DNA from: Chara braunii
Lineage: Eukaryota > Streptophyta > Charophyceae > Charales > Characeae
DNA length: 64,000 nt
Assembly: GCA_003427395.1 (NCBI GenBank)
Contig: BFEA01000733.1
Coordinates: 232,344-296,343 of the forward strand
Reading direction: 5' to 3'
The notes below the pieces were generated by a model that saw only the letters and a program-made list of their open reading frames with translations, made no database searches and was not told the DNA's origin. Each line of letters starts with the position of its first letter. Position 1 is the first letter of the stretch. The position numbers and the translations under genes were made by a program. This document shows, in pieces, positions 42,448-53,642 of the stretch.

Positions 42448-44316
42448 TTACTCGTTTGCATTATTATCGTTGGCAGTCTGACCTGGTTGGATCCGAACGG
42501 TTAGTATCATTGAGCATGATGGCGCTGGGTCATTCGTGGTTGCTGACATGCCCGTTTCCCATTTCTCAGTAAGAATGTTGAAAAAGGCAGGGGAGGACAT
42601 AGACCTTAACTTAGGGATCTTCGTACATAATTTACCTAGGACGAGGGTCTCTACTTCCCCAAGGAGTTTGATCCTTGAAAGTTTGGGATGGTATTCTCTT
42701 GCAAGCCAATCGAAGGGAAAAAGACAGAGGTCATTTCTTACTAATCTCGGCAGGGATTCCTGAGACACCCCATCTATAAGCGGTGTGAAAACCTTGGCCT
42801 TCAGGCCCGGCCTCTCAACAAAAAAAATCCTGGTGTCAAAATATCAGGAATATTCCTTACCGCTATTTCGTTGCCATACAGCCTTCGTGTGATGTTAAGG
42901 ATCTCCAATGGTTGTGGCAGATTGTTGATCGGTTGAGAAGGTAGAATGGTAGTTGTTGGTGTCGTTGCCCAGGCAAGGACGAAAATTCCTTCCTGTGCTG
43001 CTACGAAAAGTAGTGGCAAAAGATGCTTCACCCACTCCTGATCGCTGCCTTTGGAGTTCGTGTCTTGGCGCCTGCCCCTTTTCCCTGTCGCTGTTGTTAT
43101 CTTCGCTTCAGCTCTTGCTCCTTGTTTGGGTACTGCTAATAAGCGAGCAAAGTGTTCCTCCTCCAATTCCTCTAGGATTCGAAGTTCCCCCATATCTTCG
43201 CTAAGCCTGCGGCGTTGCTTCGTCAGGGTGAATTTCAAACGCGATCCCGATGTTGACGCTTTACTCTTCTCTCCTCCACAGGCATTAGGTGAACCAGCGC
43301 CCCCAGCAGTAAATCCCGATGGTCTCCGCAGTCCGGCCGTTTCCACCTCGTCCCTTAATAGTGAGCCTCTTTGAACGCTCGATGGGTTCTGCATGCCTGG
43401 TGAAAAAGCAGGGTTGTCCCTGAATACCAATGGCTGCCGGGCTTCGGGCGCACTGGATTCGTACCTCCTCGCGAGGGAGCCTAAATCGCCCTTGTATGAG
43501 GGTTGCTTCGTGCTGTTCCCTGGAACCAGAAGGAGTCCCTGAGTTTGACCGCGTCTTCTTTGACTTGGCTTCCTGTGAGGGTCTAGGTGACATGGCATGA
43601 CTGTGACTCGAGCCTGCTTGAGAGTTTTGCGGATGATGGATGCTTGAAGCTTCACTTGGGACATCACTTCCTGACGGGCTCGGATATCTCTGCCAACGTT
43701 GCCGCGTACAGTCATCCGCCAAGTGAAAGTATTGTCTACACTTATTACACCAAGGTGTAAGTGCATTCGCCACATTCAATTCAATGAGCTGTCCCAAAAA
43801 TGTGGTAAAGGAGATCATCTCCTTAAGTATCAGCAAGTGTGCTACATCAATGTCTATTCGGATATTGATTAATTTTGGGGTCCTCGCATCTCGCTCGAAG
43901 GCATAAACCTTCTGAATCTGCCCTATCAAGCCCTCCACCGCCGACTCCAAGTAGCATTATGCGTCAATTGCCACATCCAGTATCCGAATCAAAAAATAAT
44001 CTCTCGCGGCTTCCCATTTTGCTTCATGAATTTCGATCTTGATCATCCATGGCTTGAAGCTGATGCGATGCCATCGTCCATGCAAGGACACCCGCAACTG
44101 TTCTTCTAGCATCCACTCCACCACTCTCCTATCCTTTGCCACATAGGATAGGACATTGCTTGATTCAATGCACAGTCTCCTTCTTGTCACCGTTGGGTCG
44201 AATCTCGCTTCCCCAATCCAAATGTTTTCATACGCTCTTATGACGTTTTCCTTCATCTTCTTTGGTAGGTTCTTAGAACCCTCCTGAAATATAACTGTAA
44301 TTGTCCTCTCCTTCAA
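42448..44316 (-). pseudogene. LINE ORF1 (RNA-binding, CCHC zinc knuckle)
   Basis: Starts with a DUF4283-like domain typical of plant LINE ORF1 (MKERTITVIFQEGSKNL, RRLCIESSNVLSYVAKDRRV). A TAA near 43958 interrupts it, and the same frame resumes to the zinc knuckle WCNKCRQYFHLADDCT (C-x2-C-x4-H-x4-C, about 43740). A Ser/Pro-rich tail follows. A shift around 43300-43400 moves to the frame with the coiled-coil LEELEEEHFARLL, and another brings the C-terminus (42768-42448). The N-terminus probably extends to about 44650 through a further shift. ORF1 coats LINE RNA and aids its return to the nucleus. Confidence 0.8.
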
Positions 44317-44818
44317 CCGACTTTACCTTAATCTCGTGAACTGACGAATTTAGAGTAAAGTGGGCCTTCGTCCCTTCCACTTTCATCTCTCCTATGTCCC
44401 ATCTCGAAGGCAGCAGTCCCTCATCGAAGCACTTGGAAAGCATTTCCCGAACCCGCTCTTATTCCGCCCAGTAATTAGTCTGGGATGGAGGGGGAGACCG
44501 GTTCTGTACATCAGCTTCCTCCTCACCTCCCATCTGTGGCTGTGGGGTTTGCACTTCCACTTCCGCTCCAACCATGCTGACACCTCCACCCATAGATGGG
44601 GGGGGGTCGGTCGTTTATGGTTGAGCAACTTCCATTTCCACGTCGTCTAAAACGTGAGGCTCCATATCTTGGACTCTACATCCAACCACGTGTACGATTA
44701 CCTATGAATGATCATATTGTTGTTCTGAAGCCCTAAGAGAAGGTTCCTAATTGTTTAAGCCAAACTGTGAAACGTATACATGTACGTCGAATACATGAAT
44801 ATTGAATGGAGTGTCCGT
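44317..44818. other. Probable LINE 5' end, degraded
   Basis: The minus strand contains acidic, Pro-rich frames (44628-44392) that could be the N-terminus of ORF1, followed by non-coding sequence. The LINE 5' end cannot be placed. Confidence 0.4.
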
Positions 44819-44999
44819 GTTCGTAGGTGGATCTATTCTTAGGATATCCAGGGCTAACCAATTTGTACAGAGAACTCAGACCTCGACTGTAGGCAGGTTT
44901 GTCCCCGCCACAGTTCGTAGGTGGATCTATTCTTAGGATACCCACGTTTTGAATAGGCAAAAAAAACAACTGTAGGCAGGTTTGTCCCCGCCACAGTTC
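44819..44999. repeat. Interleaved direct repeats
   Basis: Unit 1, starting GTTCGTAGGTGGATCTATTC, occurs at 44819 and 44913. Unit 2, containing GGCAGGTTTGTCCCCGCCAC, occurs at 44886-44916 and 44969-44999. The order is 1-2-1-2, so a block of about 90 bp has been duplicated in tandem. Confidence 0.85.
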
Positions 45000-45115
45000 A
45001 AAAAGGCAAAAAAACATTGGACTGCGTTTCGGGCATAGGGCCTGATCGAAATAGGCACTTCTGCCATTTTCTGCACCGTTTTTTTTTGTTTTTTTTTTTT
45101 TTTTTTTCCTTCTCA

Positions 45116-45410
45116 TGACCTCGACATCTCGGTCGTGGCCCAGCCCAGCCGAGGCCTAAACATCTCCGCCATGGCCCAGCCTGGCCACGGCCTAGACATC
45201 TCAGCCGTGGCCCAGCCCGGATGTAGCCTAGAGATCTCGTCCGTGGCCTAGCTCGGCTGTAGCCTAACCATATTGGTCGTGGCCCAGCCCAGCCGTAGCC
45301 TAGACATCTTGGTTGTGGCCCAACACTGCTGTAGCCTAGACATCTCGGCCGTGGCCAGGACATCCCCGCCATGGACAGACATCTCGGCCAGGCTCGCCTA
45401 GACATCTCAC
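45116..45410. repeat. 36-bp minisatellite, about seven copies
   Basis: Unit of the form CTAGACATCTCGGCCGTGGC plus CCAGCCCGGCCGTAGC. On the minus strand it gives a 12-residue repeat (RPRCLGYSRAGP-like), part of an open frame at 45507-44998 that I take as incidental. Confidence 0.85.
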
Positions 45411-45493
45411 CCGAGGACTGAAAATAACGAGGAAAAAAGAAAACACAGGGTCTCAGTCGAGGCCGCGACCGCACGTTCGTCAGATTGTGCCGT

Positions 45494-45555
45494 GCTGAAA
45501 TCAGCATGGCCCCTGCGCAAGGATGACAGGCATAGATAGAGAAAGGGTCCGAATT
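45494..45555 (+). ncRNA. U6 snRNA-derived repeat (truncated), copy 2
   Basis: From 45500, ATCAGCATGGCCCCTGCGCA and AGGATGACAGGCATAGATAG, then AGAAAGGGTCCGAATT, follow the 3' half of plant U6 snRNA closely. The 5' half is absent and upstream is GCTGAAATCAGC, as in copy 1 at 25425. No T-run terminator follows. It is a retropseudogene or part of a U6-containing SINE-like family. Confidence 0.75.
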
Positions 45556-45624
45556 AGCAATGGCCCATAGTAGCTATGCTTGCAGGGGTCCCCTGTATAG
45601 GCCTAGGAGTAGTAGAAGGCAGAT

Positions 45625-45958
45625 AGTGAGATGTGCAAAAAAAGAAAAGAGAAACCAACGGACAGGAAAAAAGGAAAAACAAAGGGAGAAACCAAAGGTC
45701 GAGATCCCACTGGCGAAGAGGATTGTACAAAGGGAGAAACCAACTGATAGGAAAAAAGGAAAAACAAAGGGAGAAACAAAGGGAGAAACCAACGAACAGG
45801 AAAAAAGGAAAAACAAAGGGAGAAACCAACGGACAGGAAAAAAGGAAAAACAAAGGGAGAAACCAAAGGGAAAAAAGGAGAAACCAACGGACAGGAAAAA
45901 AGGAAAAACAAAGAGAAACCAAAGGGCGAGATCTCACTGGCGAAGAGGATTGTAGTAA
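45625..45958. repeat. 37-bp purine-rich VNTR, about six copies
   Basis: The unit joins AAACCAACGGACAGG to AAAAAAGGAAAAACAAAGGG. A related block with CACTGGCGAAGAGGATTGTA occurs at both ends (45700 and 45930), so the whole array may be a duplication product. Confidence 0.85.
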
Positions 45959-47930
45959 GTGTTTGAATGTGGACGTGTTTGGAAATACTTCTCCGCAGAA
46001 CTGTTTCCAGGACCCCACCACCTGAGGAAAAGGGTCCTGGAAAGTTGCGATTTATTCCACAGAACTATTTCCAAGGACCCAACAGCCCCCCTTTTTTGGC
46101 CTGTAAGAGGCCAGGAAAACATTTTCACTTCGTTCACGGCCTGGAAAACTCCTGCAGGAGGGAAAGTCGCCACGATTTTGTGCCAAGTGGAGAGTGTCAG
46201 GGGGGCGACATCTCAAAATTTTATGAGTTTTCCTCCCCCGGTTGGACGAGAAGGCTTCCGCCCACGGGTCTTGTTCCGAAAGCGCTGCCCCAACGTCACC
46301 AGGACAAACCATCACTTTCCTTTTCGGGACGGTGCGCAGGGAAGTTTCCTGTTACGGAAAATTTTGACGTCATTTGGCCGCAAAACTCGCTCCACGGTGG
46401 GTCCCCGTGGAACTCTTTTCAGAGTTTCCAAAATTCTTTCACTGTCCATTTTGGCCACATGCCTTTTCCAACAGAAATCTTGTGGGGTCCAAGCCTAAGA
46501 ACAAAGGTGCCAGGTGGAGCACAGTGAAGAAGCTAGCCTGCAGCTCCCAGATTTAGTGATAAAAGCCTGTTACTGCGGGCAGCATATATGTAGCTTAGCT
46601 CTGGACCCCACTGGCCAGCGGCCTAGAAAAGTTTGGGCACCGGGGTGTTTCCCAGACCCCACTGGGTCTGGAAACCGAAAGTCGGCCTGGAAAGGAATTC
46701 CAGACCCCAGCTTGGAAAGAGGTTGCGAAAATGGTGACGGGGCGTTTCTACATGGTCCTCGGTCTGGAAAATCGACGTCGATCGGTTTCTTGACCCTTTC
46801 CAAGGAGGCAGCCAGTTGCGCAGGGGGGGGGGGGCATGTCCATCAGTTTCCAGATGCCGGCTTCACGACATGGACCATGCACCCTCGCCGTGGACCATTC
46901 TGTGCACCCGAAGGCCGTGGCGGATATTCGTATTTTCTCGTGGTGTCGCACGGTATTCCCAAGGGCCCGCCGGTCTGTGGAGTCATGGTCCCTCGAATTC
47001 ACGAACGTCCCGGTGCACCGTTTGAAATTCGAATTTTTGGCGGGGTTCGGACGACGGCCAGCCATGCAGCCGTGACCTTCATTTCGCACACATGCACGGG
47101 GAGCTTGATCACTGATTCTGCCATCTCGCCGTCCACGACCTCTCCATTAAACCCTCGTGCCTTCCGAGGCCCATGTGTGATGCCGTCGCTCATGTCCTTC
47201 ACGCGGCAGGGCGGCAGGCATGTCAACGGGGCAGCCAGTTTTGGTGGCATCGGCCGTTTTCTGCAGGGAGGGGCTAGCATTCCAAAGTTGCTCCCATTCC
47301 TCCTCCGAAGCGGCCATGCCCTATGGATCCATGACGATTCCGTTACCGTAACGACGACGTCGTCAACCCCTGTACACCGCCTATTCTGGCCCTGTCGACC
47401 GCACAACCTTCACGAATCCGTGCGACTCACCAAACCATCGTCCTTCGTCCCCGGCGATGGCTCCCTGTCAGTGCTTGTGTGCTCAGTCCACTCCAGCTAC
47501 CAATGGTTCGGATGGCACCTCCCACCAACGGCAGGGAGGGACATCCACCCACGCCCCCAACGGTAATTTCTCGTTGCCTGAGCGGACCCGCTCGGGCCTT
47601 ACAGCAAAGCACGGCAATTGTGCGGAACCCGCCACACCGGGTCACGCACGGCCACACACGGACCTGTCCAGGAGCAGTGCGGTACCAGGCCATGGTCCAC
47701 AACACCCGCCCGACTTGCCTTTTCGGAAAACACCCATCGCTGGTTTCCTATTCGGGTATGCCATGCCGTTTCGAGTGTCGAAACTATCGGTCTGCGGTGG
47801 GGTCCCTTCAAAATGCGTCAAGTTTTTTCCAACCACGGTTGGCCGTTTTTTGTGGCCAACGCCAGTTTCCAGCCGCTGGCCAGTGGGGTCCACACCTTAG
47901 GTAAATTATTATTATTATATTTTTTTAATG
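45959..47930. other. Unassigned DNA rich in TTTCCAG / CTGGAAA motifs
   Basis: A perfect inverted repeat TTTCCAGGACCC/GGGTCCTGGAAA lies at 46004-46043, and CTGGAAA or its complement recurs more than ten times up to 46860. A 350-codon plus-strand frame (46514-47566) and shorter frames on both strands overlap; none has a motif that I know, and the region is GC-rich, so I do not call a gene. Confidence 0.5.
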
Positions 47931-48555
47931 ATATAACGCATCCTTTTTGAAAGGGTTGTGTTCCACTTGGGAGAAGAACGTATCAGGAGAGAACAATCAC
48001 TGCTTTGTGTTTGTTAGATGTCATTATTGAACCGAGGAGCCCTCATCCATAATGATTTACTAGCTAAGCGCCCACAATGCAGGCGGTGTGGGCCATGCTC
48101 ACGGAAATTAGAAATGTCGCAGGCAACCTAACACAGACCACTCGCATAAACTGAGACAGACTTAAAAAAAATAAAAATGAATCACGACATAATAAATAGT
48201 AGCCTTAAACTGGCTACGAAGTCGGAGTTTAACTGACGAATTAAAAAAGTGACAAATTGAAAAGAGAAAAAAAAAAGCAGGAGATTGCGCGAGGAGAGAC
48301 ACAGATAGACAAAGAGAGAGAAAAAAAAATAGGAAGATAGATACATAGATAGATACATAGATAGATACATAGATAGATACAGAGAGAGAGAGAGAGAGGA
48401 GCAACAAAATAGCAAAGAATAAAGAAAAAAATAGTTGAACACGAGTTGACAAAGAAAAAAAGTTTCATATGAAGATTTTCAGTTCCATTAAAGTAAGTAA
48501 GTGGCCATAGTATGATCAAAGCACAATTATGGTGTAGAGGAATCCACCTTGACTT
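47931..48555. other. AT-rich spacer with GATA-type microsatellite
   Basis: 48335-48382 contains about four copies of the 12-mer TAGATACATAGA and then a short GA run. The rest is A-rich with no recognised gene. Confidence 0.7.
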
Positions 48556-48559
48556 AAAA

Positions 48560-49400
48560 AACGCAAAAATATTAAATCACCCAGAGACTAACGGTTAGAC
48601 CGAACAGATGAATAAGATTTTGCAGCAAGTTCTGCGCATGTACATTAGACCAGATCAAGTTAACAGGGACGAGATGTTGCTCGAGGTAGCCAGTGCATAT
48701 AATAACAGTTTGCACCTAACCACTTGTCGTACTCCCAATGAGCTGCATAAGTCCTTTAGACCACGCACGTCGTTTGAAGGACTCAACGGGGACCAGATTC
48801 ATAGGCTACCGCCTGGTACTAGGGACTTTGTGATACAACACGAGAAGGAGTTAGCTACCATTGTTGAGAACCTTAGGAAGGCCCAGCACAAAATAATAGA
48901 ACAGGCTAACAAGCACCGCCGCCCGTCATCGTTTCAAGTAAGCGACCTAGTCTGGGTCAAGTCCAAAGAGTTTGCTCCTAAGAAAAACATGTCACAAAAG
49001 TTAATGCTAGCGTAAAGGGAGGGGACTGTGGTCAGTCCTAAAAGTTAAGGGCGGAGAGGATGGGTTGTCCTATATGATAGAGATCGCCACACACCTCCAC
49101 ACCTACCCTGTGTTTCATGCGTCGAAGTTGTTGCCGTGTGTAATGAGTCAACAGTTTACATCAAGAAGATTCATGATCCCTCTGGACATGGATGAAAGGT
49201 ACGACATTGATGGCATTGTAGGTGAAGACGTGCTCCAAACCGGAGGTAGAGGTCATCCAAGAGACAGTATAAGGTCCAATTTTCTTATCAAGAACCAGAG
49301 GACAACCGCTGGTTTACCAAACCTGAACTTCTAAAAACAACTCCCAACATAGTCTGAGCCTACGAAAGAGATAAGAAGGGTAAAGGTTCTTCCTTTGACA
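48560..49400 (+). pseudogene. Integrase C-terminal fragment, element 5 (related to element 1)
   Basis: The fragment opens with HPETNG, a TAG (48596-48598) and TEQMNKILQQVLRMYIRPDQ. Element 1 has the same residues with glutamine at the stop position. It continues through NELHKSFRPR, RLPPGTRDFV and AQHKIIEQANKHRRPS to the domain before GPY/F, stops at 49014, and resumes after an indel in the frame starting at 49065 with HLHTYPVFHASKLLPC and DERYDIDGIVGEDVLQTGGRG. Everything upstream of the last integrase acidic residue is missing. It is followed by a polypurine tract and partial LTR in the correct order, so this is a 5'-truncated copy of the element 1 family on the opposite strand. Confidence 0.88.
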
Positions 49401-49428
49401 GATAGATTTTAAAAGTACCTCGAATTTA

Positions 49429-49440
49429 GGTCGGTGGGAG
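49429..49440 (+). other. Polypurine tract of element 5
   Basis: GGTCGGTGGGAG directly precedes TGAAACG, matching the arrangement at the 3' LTR of element 1. Confidence 0.7.
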
Positions 49441-49850
49441 TGAAACGATTTTCACCTTCGCAGTAGCGGATGCAGATCCAAGGGTTCGATCCATAGTTCT
49501 TACCTTACCTGTGTACAATACTTGTGTCGAACCCGAGAGTTGAACACGTGACCTTTGTATTCATAAAAGTTGGTAGGTTGTCGTAGGTCTGTAGGTTGTA
49601 GAGGTTCGATCTGTAGACTTGTCGGGTAGAGGTCTTAGCGAGTTCTAGAAATCGTAGTTATAGCTCTTCTAAAAGGTCAAGTTTGTGGCTGCAACAGTCC
49701 TAAAAGGTCAAGGTCGTAGCTGCTACAGTGTCAAAGAGCCAAGTCCACAAACTTCAGGAAGGTCCGGAAGTGACCCTTCCAACGTTGCTCACAACAGACT
49801 AGAGGCAAGTGGGCAACTGGTGAAGTCCTCCCTTGCAGAGTCAGCGGTAC
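49441..49850 (+). repeat. Partial 3' LTR of element 5
   Basis: It aligns with the first half of the element 1 LTR read on the minus strand (shared blocks such as TACCTGTGTACA and CAGAGGCAAGTGG in diverged form) and stops near 49850, where AT-rich DNA begins. It is truncated and clearly older than the LTRs of element 1. Confidence 0.75.
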
Positions 49851-49989
49851 CCAAACACAATCGCACTTAACATGTTATTCGTTAAAAGGGGATATTATAT
49901 TTTAGATTGGTACTCGCAAGCTATTAATTTCATGTTAAAATCACCATATTTTGGAATTGAACGAAACTTACAATACGAGTAGTGAACCC

Positions 49990-50790
49990 GAAGAATGCAA
50001 TTGACAGAAAATTGAAACTGGACTAGAAATTCAAGGTAATCACGTACTGAACATGATGGATTTAGTATGGATTTCATTGCACTTCCATAAATTTTGTAAC
50101 TTAAAAGCCGTTACGGTAAAACATGGAGTTGTCAGAAATTGAAAGTCAAGAGAAGTTCAACTGTTGCAACTGAACAACAATGTTGAACTCTCGACTTCAT
50201 TACACCTTGCTCAATTTTGTGTGAGTATTGAGTCGGACCTATTTTACATGATATTGTAACTTGGCAATGCGTTATTGGAACTCAATCGAAGTGTGACTTT
50301 AAGACAATCACATGGTAAACGAGATTGTTTAAGTATGGATTCCATCGCACTTCGATATTTATGTATTTACTTAAAAGACGTAACTGGTGTGACTTGCATA
50401 AATTGGAACTCAATCGAAGAGTAAAGGCAATCACACGGTAAACAAGATGGTTTAAGTATGGATTTCATCGCACTTTGATAATTTATGTTACTTAAATGAC
50501 GTAACTTATATGTCATTGTTCGACATTAAAATTCACTCGAACAGTGAACGTAATGAGATGCTAAACGACGAGGTTGTGAATGACCTTAGAGTCTGCATCA
50601 CACTTCAATTAATTTTTATATCACTGAGCATTGAGTCAGACGTACTTTACATGGCGTTGTGTGAAGCAGAAATTGAAAGTCAGTCGAAGAGTCAATACAA
50701 TCATATGGTAAACGAGATGGTTTAAGTATGGATTTCGTCACACGTCGATAAATAATCATAAACTAACATAATATTGTCATAAACTTAAAT
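49990..50790. repeat. Degenerate satellite, period about 125-135 bp, about six copies
   Basis: The block TTTAAGTATGGATTTCATCG and the following CACTTCGATA recur at about 50061, 50328, 50451 and 50721, with weaker copies between. CGGTAAAC/ACGAGATGG and AACTCAATCGAAG are further shared blocks. Confidence 0.75.
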
Positions 50791-52110
50791 TCAAGTGAGT
50801 ACCATAGATTCCGTCTTACTTCAAGAAACATCGTAATCATGAAAAATTAAAAGTGAAAAATTGTATGCCCACGTGCGACAAACCTTAAAGCAAGATTGAA
50901 CTACATCTTAATCAAATGTTACCGCAACGAGTCAACTCAAGATTGAACTACATCAAAATTAAATACTACGAACGACCGTAATCGAAACCTTTAAAACTCT
51001 ATCATTTAAAAATTTAAAGTTTCTACCAGCGTCCCCGCATCCAATGAGAATCAAACCCATATAAGGCATTCATTGATGACCCAAAAGCAAGGGTTTGTTG
51101 TTGGCCCTACGTCGCCACATTCGAGAAGACCGAAATGTATTTCATCCTTACAAAGCTACCGACACCTGTCAAGGACTTGCCGATGGTGTCACACACACAA
51201 CATGTCACTTTCTTTACCTCATGCCACTGAAAAACCCCATCAATTTGACCGGCAATCTCCATTCAGACAGTCCGTTCTCATAGAAAAGGCGCAAATTCTC
51301 CATATTGCAACCATACATTCTAAGCTCGTTGCAAAAAACTAGCACTACAGCGTATACAAAAACCCGCTTTCGGTTTAAACATGCCACACACAACACTCTG
51401 CAGAAGTCGAAACTGTCCAAAAACAACCGTATGCAACAGTACGACACATCCTTTGGCTGTATTCCGGCACCACGCAGCGAATATACTACCAAAAACGGAT
51501 TGTAGGATGCGCAATCCAACAACTCTTGTTTCAAGTCCGCATACCACATTCGAGGTGATCTTGTAACATTGTCCAGGCAAAGGTAAAACTGCTTATTCTC
51601 TTCCTGTCAGAGTGCAGCGCGCGGGGATGGAAGTTTCGTGACGCAAATGACATCATGAGGTACTTTGTTCAAGCTCCCTCACTCAATCGAGGAAGCGAAC
51701 TTGTACTCCGTATGCCATGAACATTTCCTTGTCAAGATCGCTCTATCTCATTCTACCTTGAACCACGCATCGAGAGGCTTGTCCAAAAAGGGGACGACGC
51801 TCATCTGCGGGTCGTTTTCGAACTCTGTTGTCATCGGCTCGAGAATTTCGGTATTGCCGGCCGCACCACGCAATCCGCATGCACAAGGGTGAATGAGATA
51901 CGAATAATAATGCCAATGGGACATGACTCTTGTCGCACTCCCTACACAAGCTATGGGACACCCGCAGCCTAGGCCACATGCAATCTGGCCGCTGCGGCCG
52001 AAAAAGTCGGTCGTGGCCCCGACCAATAAGTTCAGTCCTCGACCTGGTTTCTCAATACTTTTTTTTTACCCCTAAAAATACGTATAAATAAATAAATAAA
52101 TATATATATG
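50791..52110. other. Unassigned DNA with minus-strand open frames
   Basis: Minus-strand frames at 52026-51748 and 51549-51214 (92 and 111 codons) have protein-like composition (for example RGAGIQPKDVSYCCIRLFLD) but I recognise no family. They may be remnants of the DNA transposon whose transposase lies at 54430-55730, though nothing links them directly. Confidence 0.35.
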
Positions 52111-52117
52111 TATAGGG

Positions 52118-52141
52118 GTGTAGGGTTTGGAAAACCCTACA
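52118..52141. repeat. Short perfect hairpin
   Basis: TGTAGGGTTT pairs with AAACCCTACA around two to four bases. It lies in AT-rich DNA with no associated gene. Confidence 0.7.
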
Positions 52142-52394
52142 ATCCTACATTTTTGATTTGGGAATCCGACTTCGTTTAAGATTTAAAAAAAAATAAAAAT
52201 TAAAACTCGATTTACACAAAATATTAAAAAGTAAATAAATAAAAAAACAGTAATTTTTTTTTGTCATTTTGTATCATGAGGGATATGGTCCCTTAGTTGT
52301 GCTGTAGTGTTTTTAGAAATGATTTTTGGTTTTTTGTAAGGGAATAAGGTATTTAAAAAAAATGAAGATGCAAAAATTTAAAACAGATTTAAAA

Positions 52395-52399
52395 AGAAG

Positions 52400-52439
<40 letters not shown>

Positions 52440-52511
52440 TGATTTGATTGATTGATTTTGTGTATCTGTGTGTGTTTGTTTGTGTGTGTGTGTGTGTGCG
52501 TGCGTGTGTGC

Positions 52512-52597
<86 letters not shown>

Positions 52598-52932
52598 NNN
52601 NNNNNNNNNNNNNNNNNNNNNNNNNNNNNNNNNNNNNNNNNNNNNNNNNNNNNNNNNNNNNNNNNNNNNNNNNNNNNNNNNNNNNNNNNNNNNNNNNNNN
52701 NNNNNNNNNNNNNNNNNNNNNNNNNNNNNNNNNNNNNNNNNNNNNNNNNNNNNNNNNNNNNNNNNNNNNNNNNNNNNNNNNNNNNNNNNNNNNNNNNNNN
52801 NNNNNNNNNNNNNNNNNNNNNNNNNNNNNNNNNNNNNNNNNNNNNNNNNNNNNNNNNNNNNNNNNNNNNNNNNNNNNNNNNNNNNNNNNNNNNNNNNNNN
52901 NNNNNNNNNNNNNNNNNNNNNNNNNNNNNNNN

Positions 52933-53007
<75 letters not shown>

Positions 53008-53190
53008 GGGGACGGGAGGGGATGGAGGGCCCCTCCCCCACCAATCCATCAATTAATCAATCAATTAGTCAATCAATTAATCAATTAATCAATTAATCAA
53101 TCAATCAGGCAATCAATTAATCAGGCAATCAATTAATCAATCAATCAATCAATCGATCAATCAATCAATCAAAAAAAACAATCAATCAAT
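52395..53190. repeat. (GATT)n - (GT)n - gap - (GT)n - (AATC)n compound array
   Basis: GATT units (52400-52458) lead into a GT tract (52460-52597), a 335-base N-gap (52598-52932), a second GT tract (52933-53006) and, after a 35-base unique spacer, AATC/AATT units (53042-53190). AATC is the reverse complement of GATT, so the flanking arrays mirror each other. Confidence 0.9.
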
Positions 53191-53642
53191 TTTTTTTTAT
53201 TTTTTTTTTGAATTATTTTTGCTACCTACCAAACAATTCTGTACAAATTTTCAATTTATTTTTTTTTGTGTGCAGGCCGTTAGAGACCGATGTGCGCAGG
53301 CCTCGCATGTGCACCGAGTTCCCATGCCCGTCCCCGCCTGGCTGTGGCACCGCCACAAGGAAACTCGGTCGCGCGGCCTCGACCGCGGCCTAGGCTGTGG
53401 GATCCGCGGCCAAGGGTACCACATAATACACAAGACATAAAATGCAAACACAAACGAAAATGAAATGTCGAAAAAGTAAAAAAATCACCTTCACGATCAA
53501 CTTAACTTTAAAAATTGTTTAACCATCACCCAACCATCTTTAAAAAATCAACCCTAGACAGTGGACAAAATCCGCCAACTTGTCGTACCGCAAAATCATC
53601 GCAATTCACTAAGTAAAAAAAAAAAATGCCCCCTTCCGAATT

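Noticed and set aside
46514-47566. 350-codon plus-strand open frame
   Set aside because: GC-rich region with long frames open on both strands; no domain, and Gly/Pro/Ser composition without structure. Kept as unassigned.
52313-53096. Poly-Thr-His and poly-Cys-Val frames
   Set aside because: Translations of the GT microsatellite across the N-gap.
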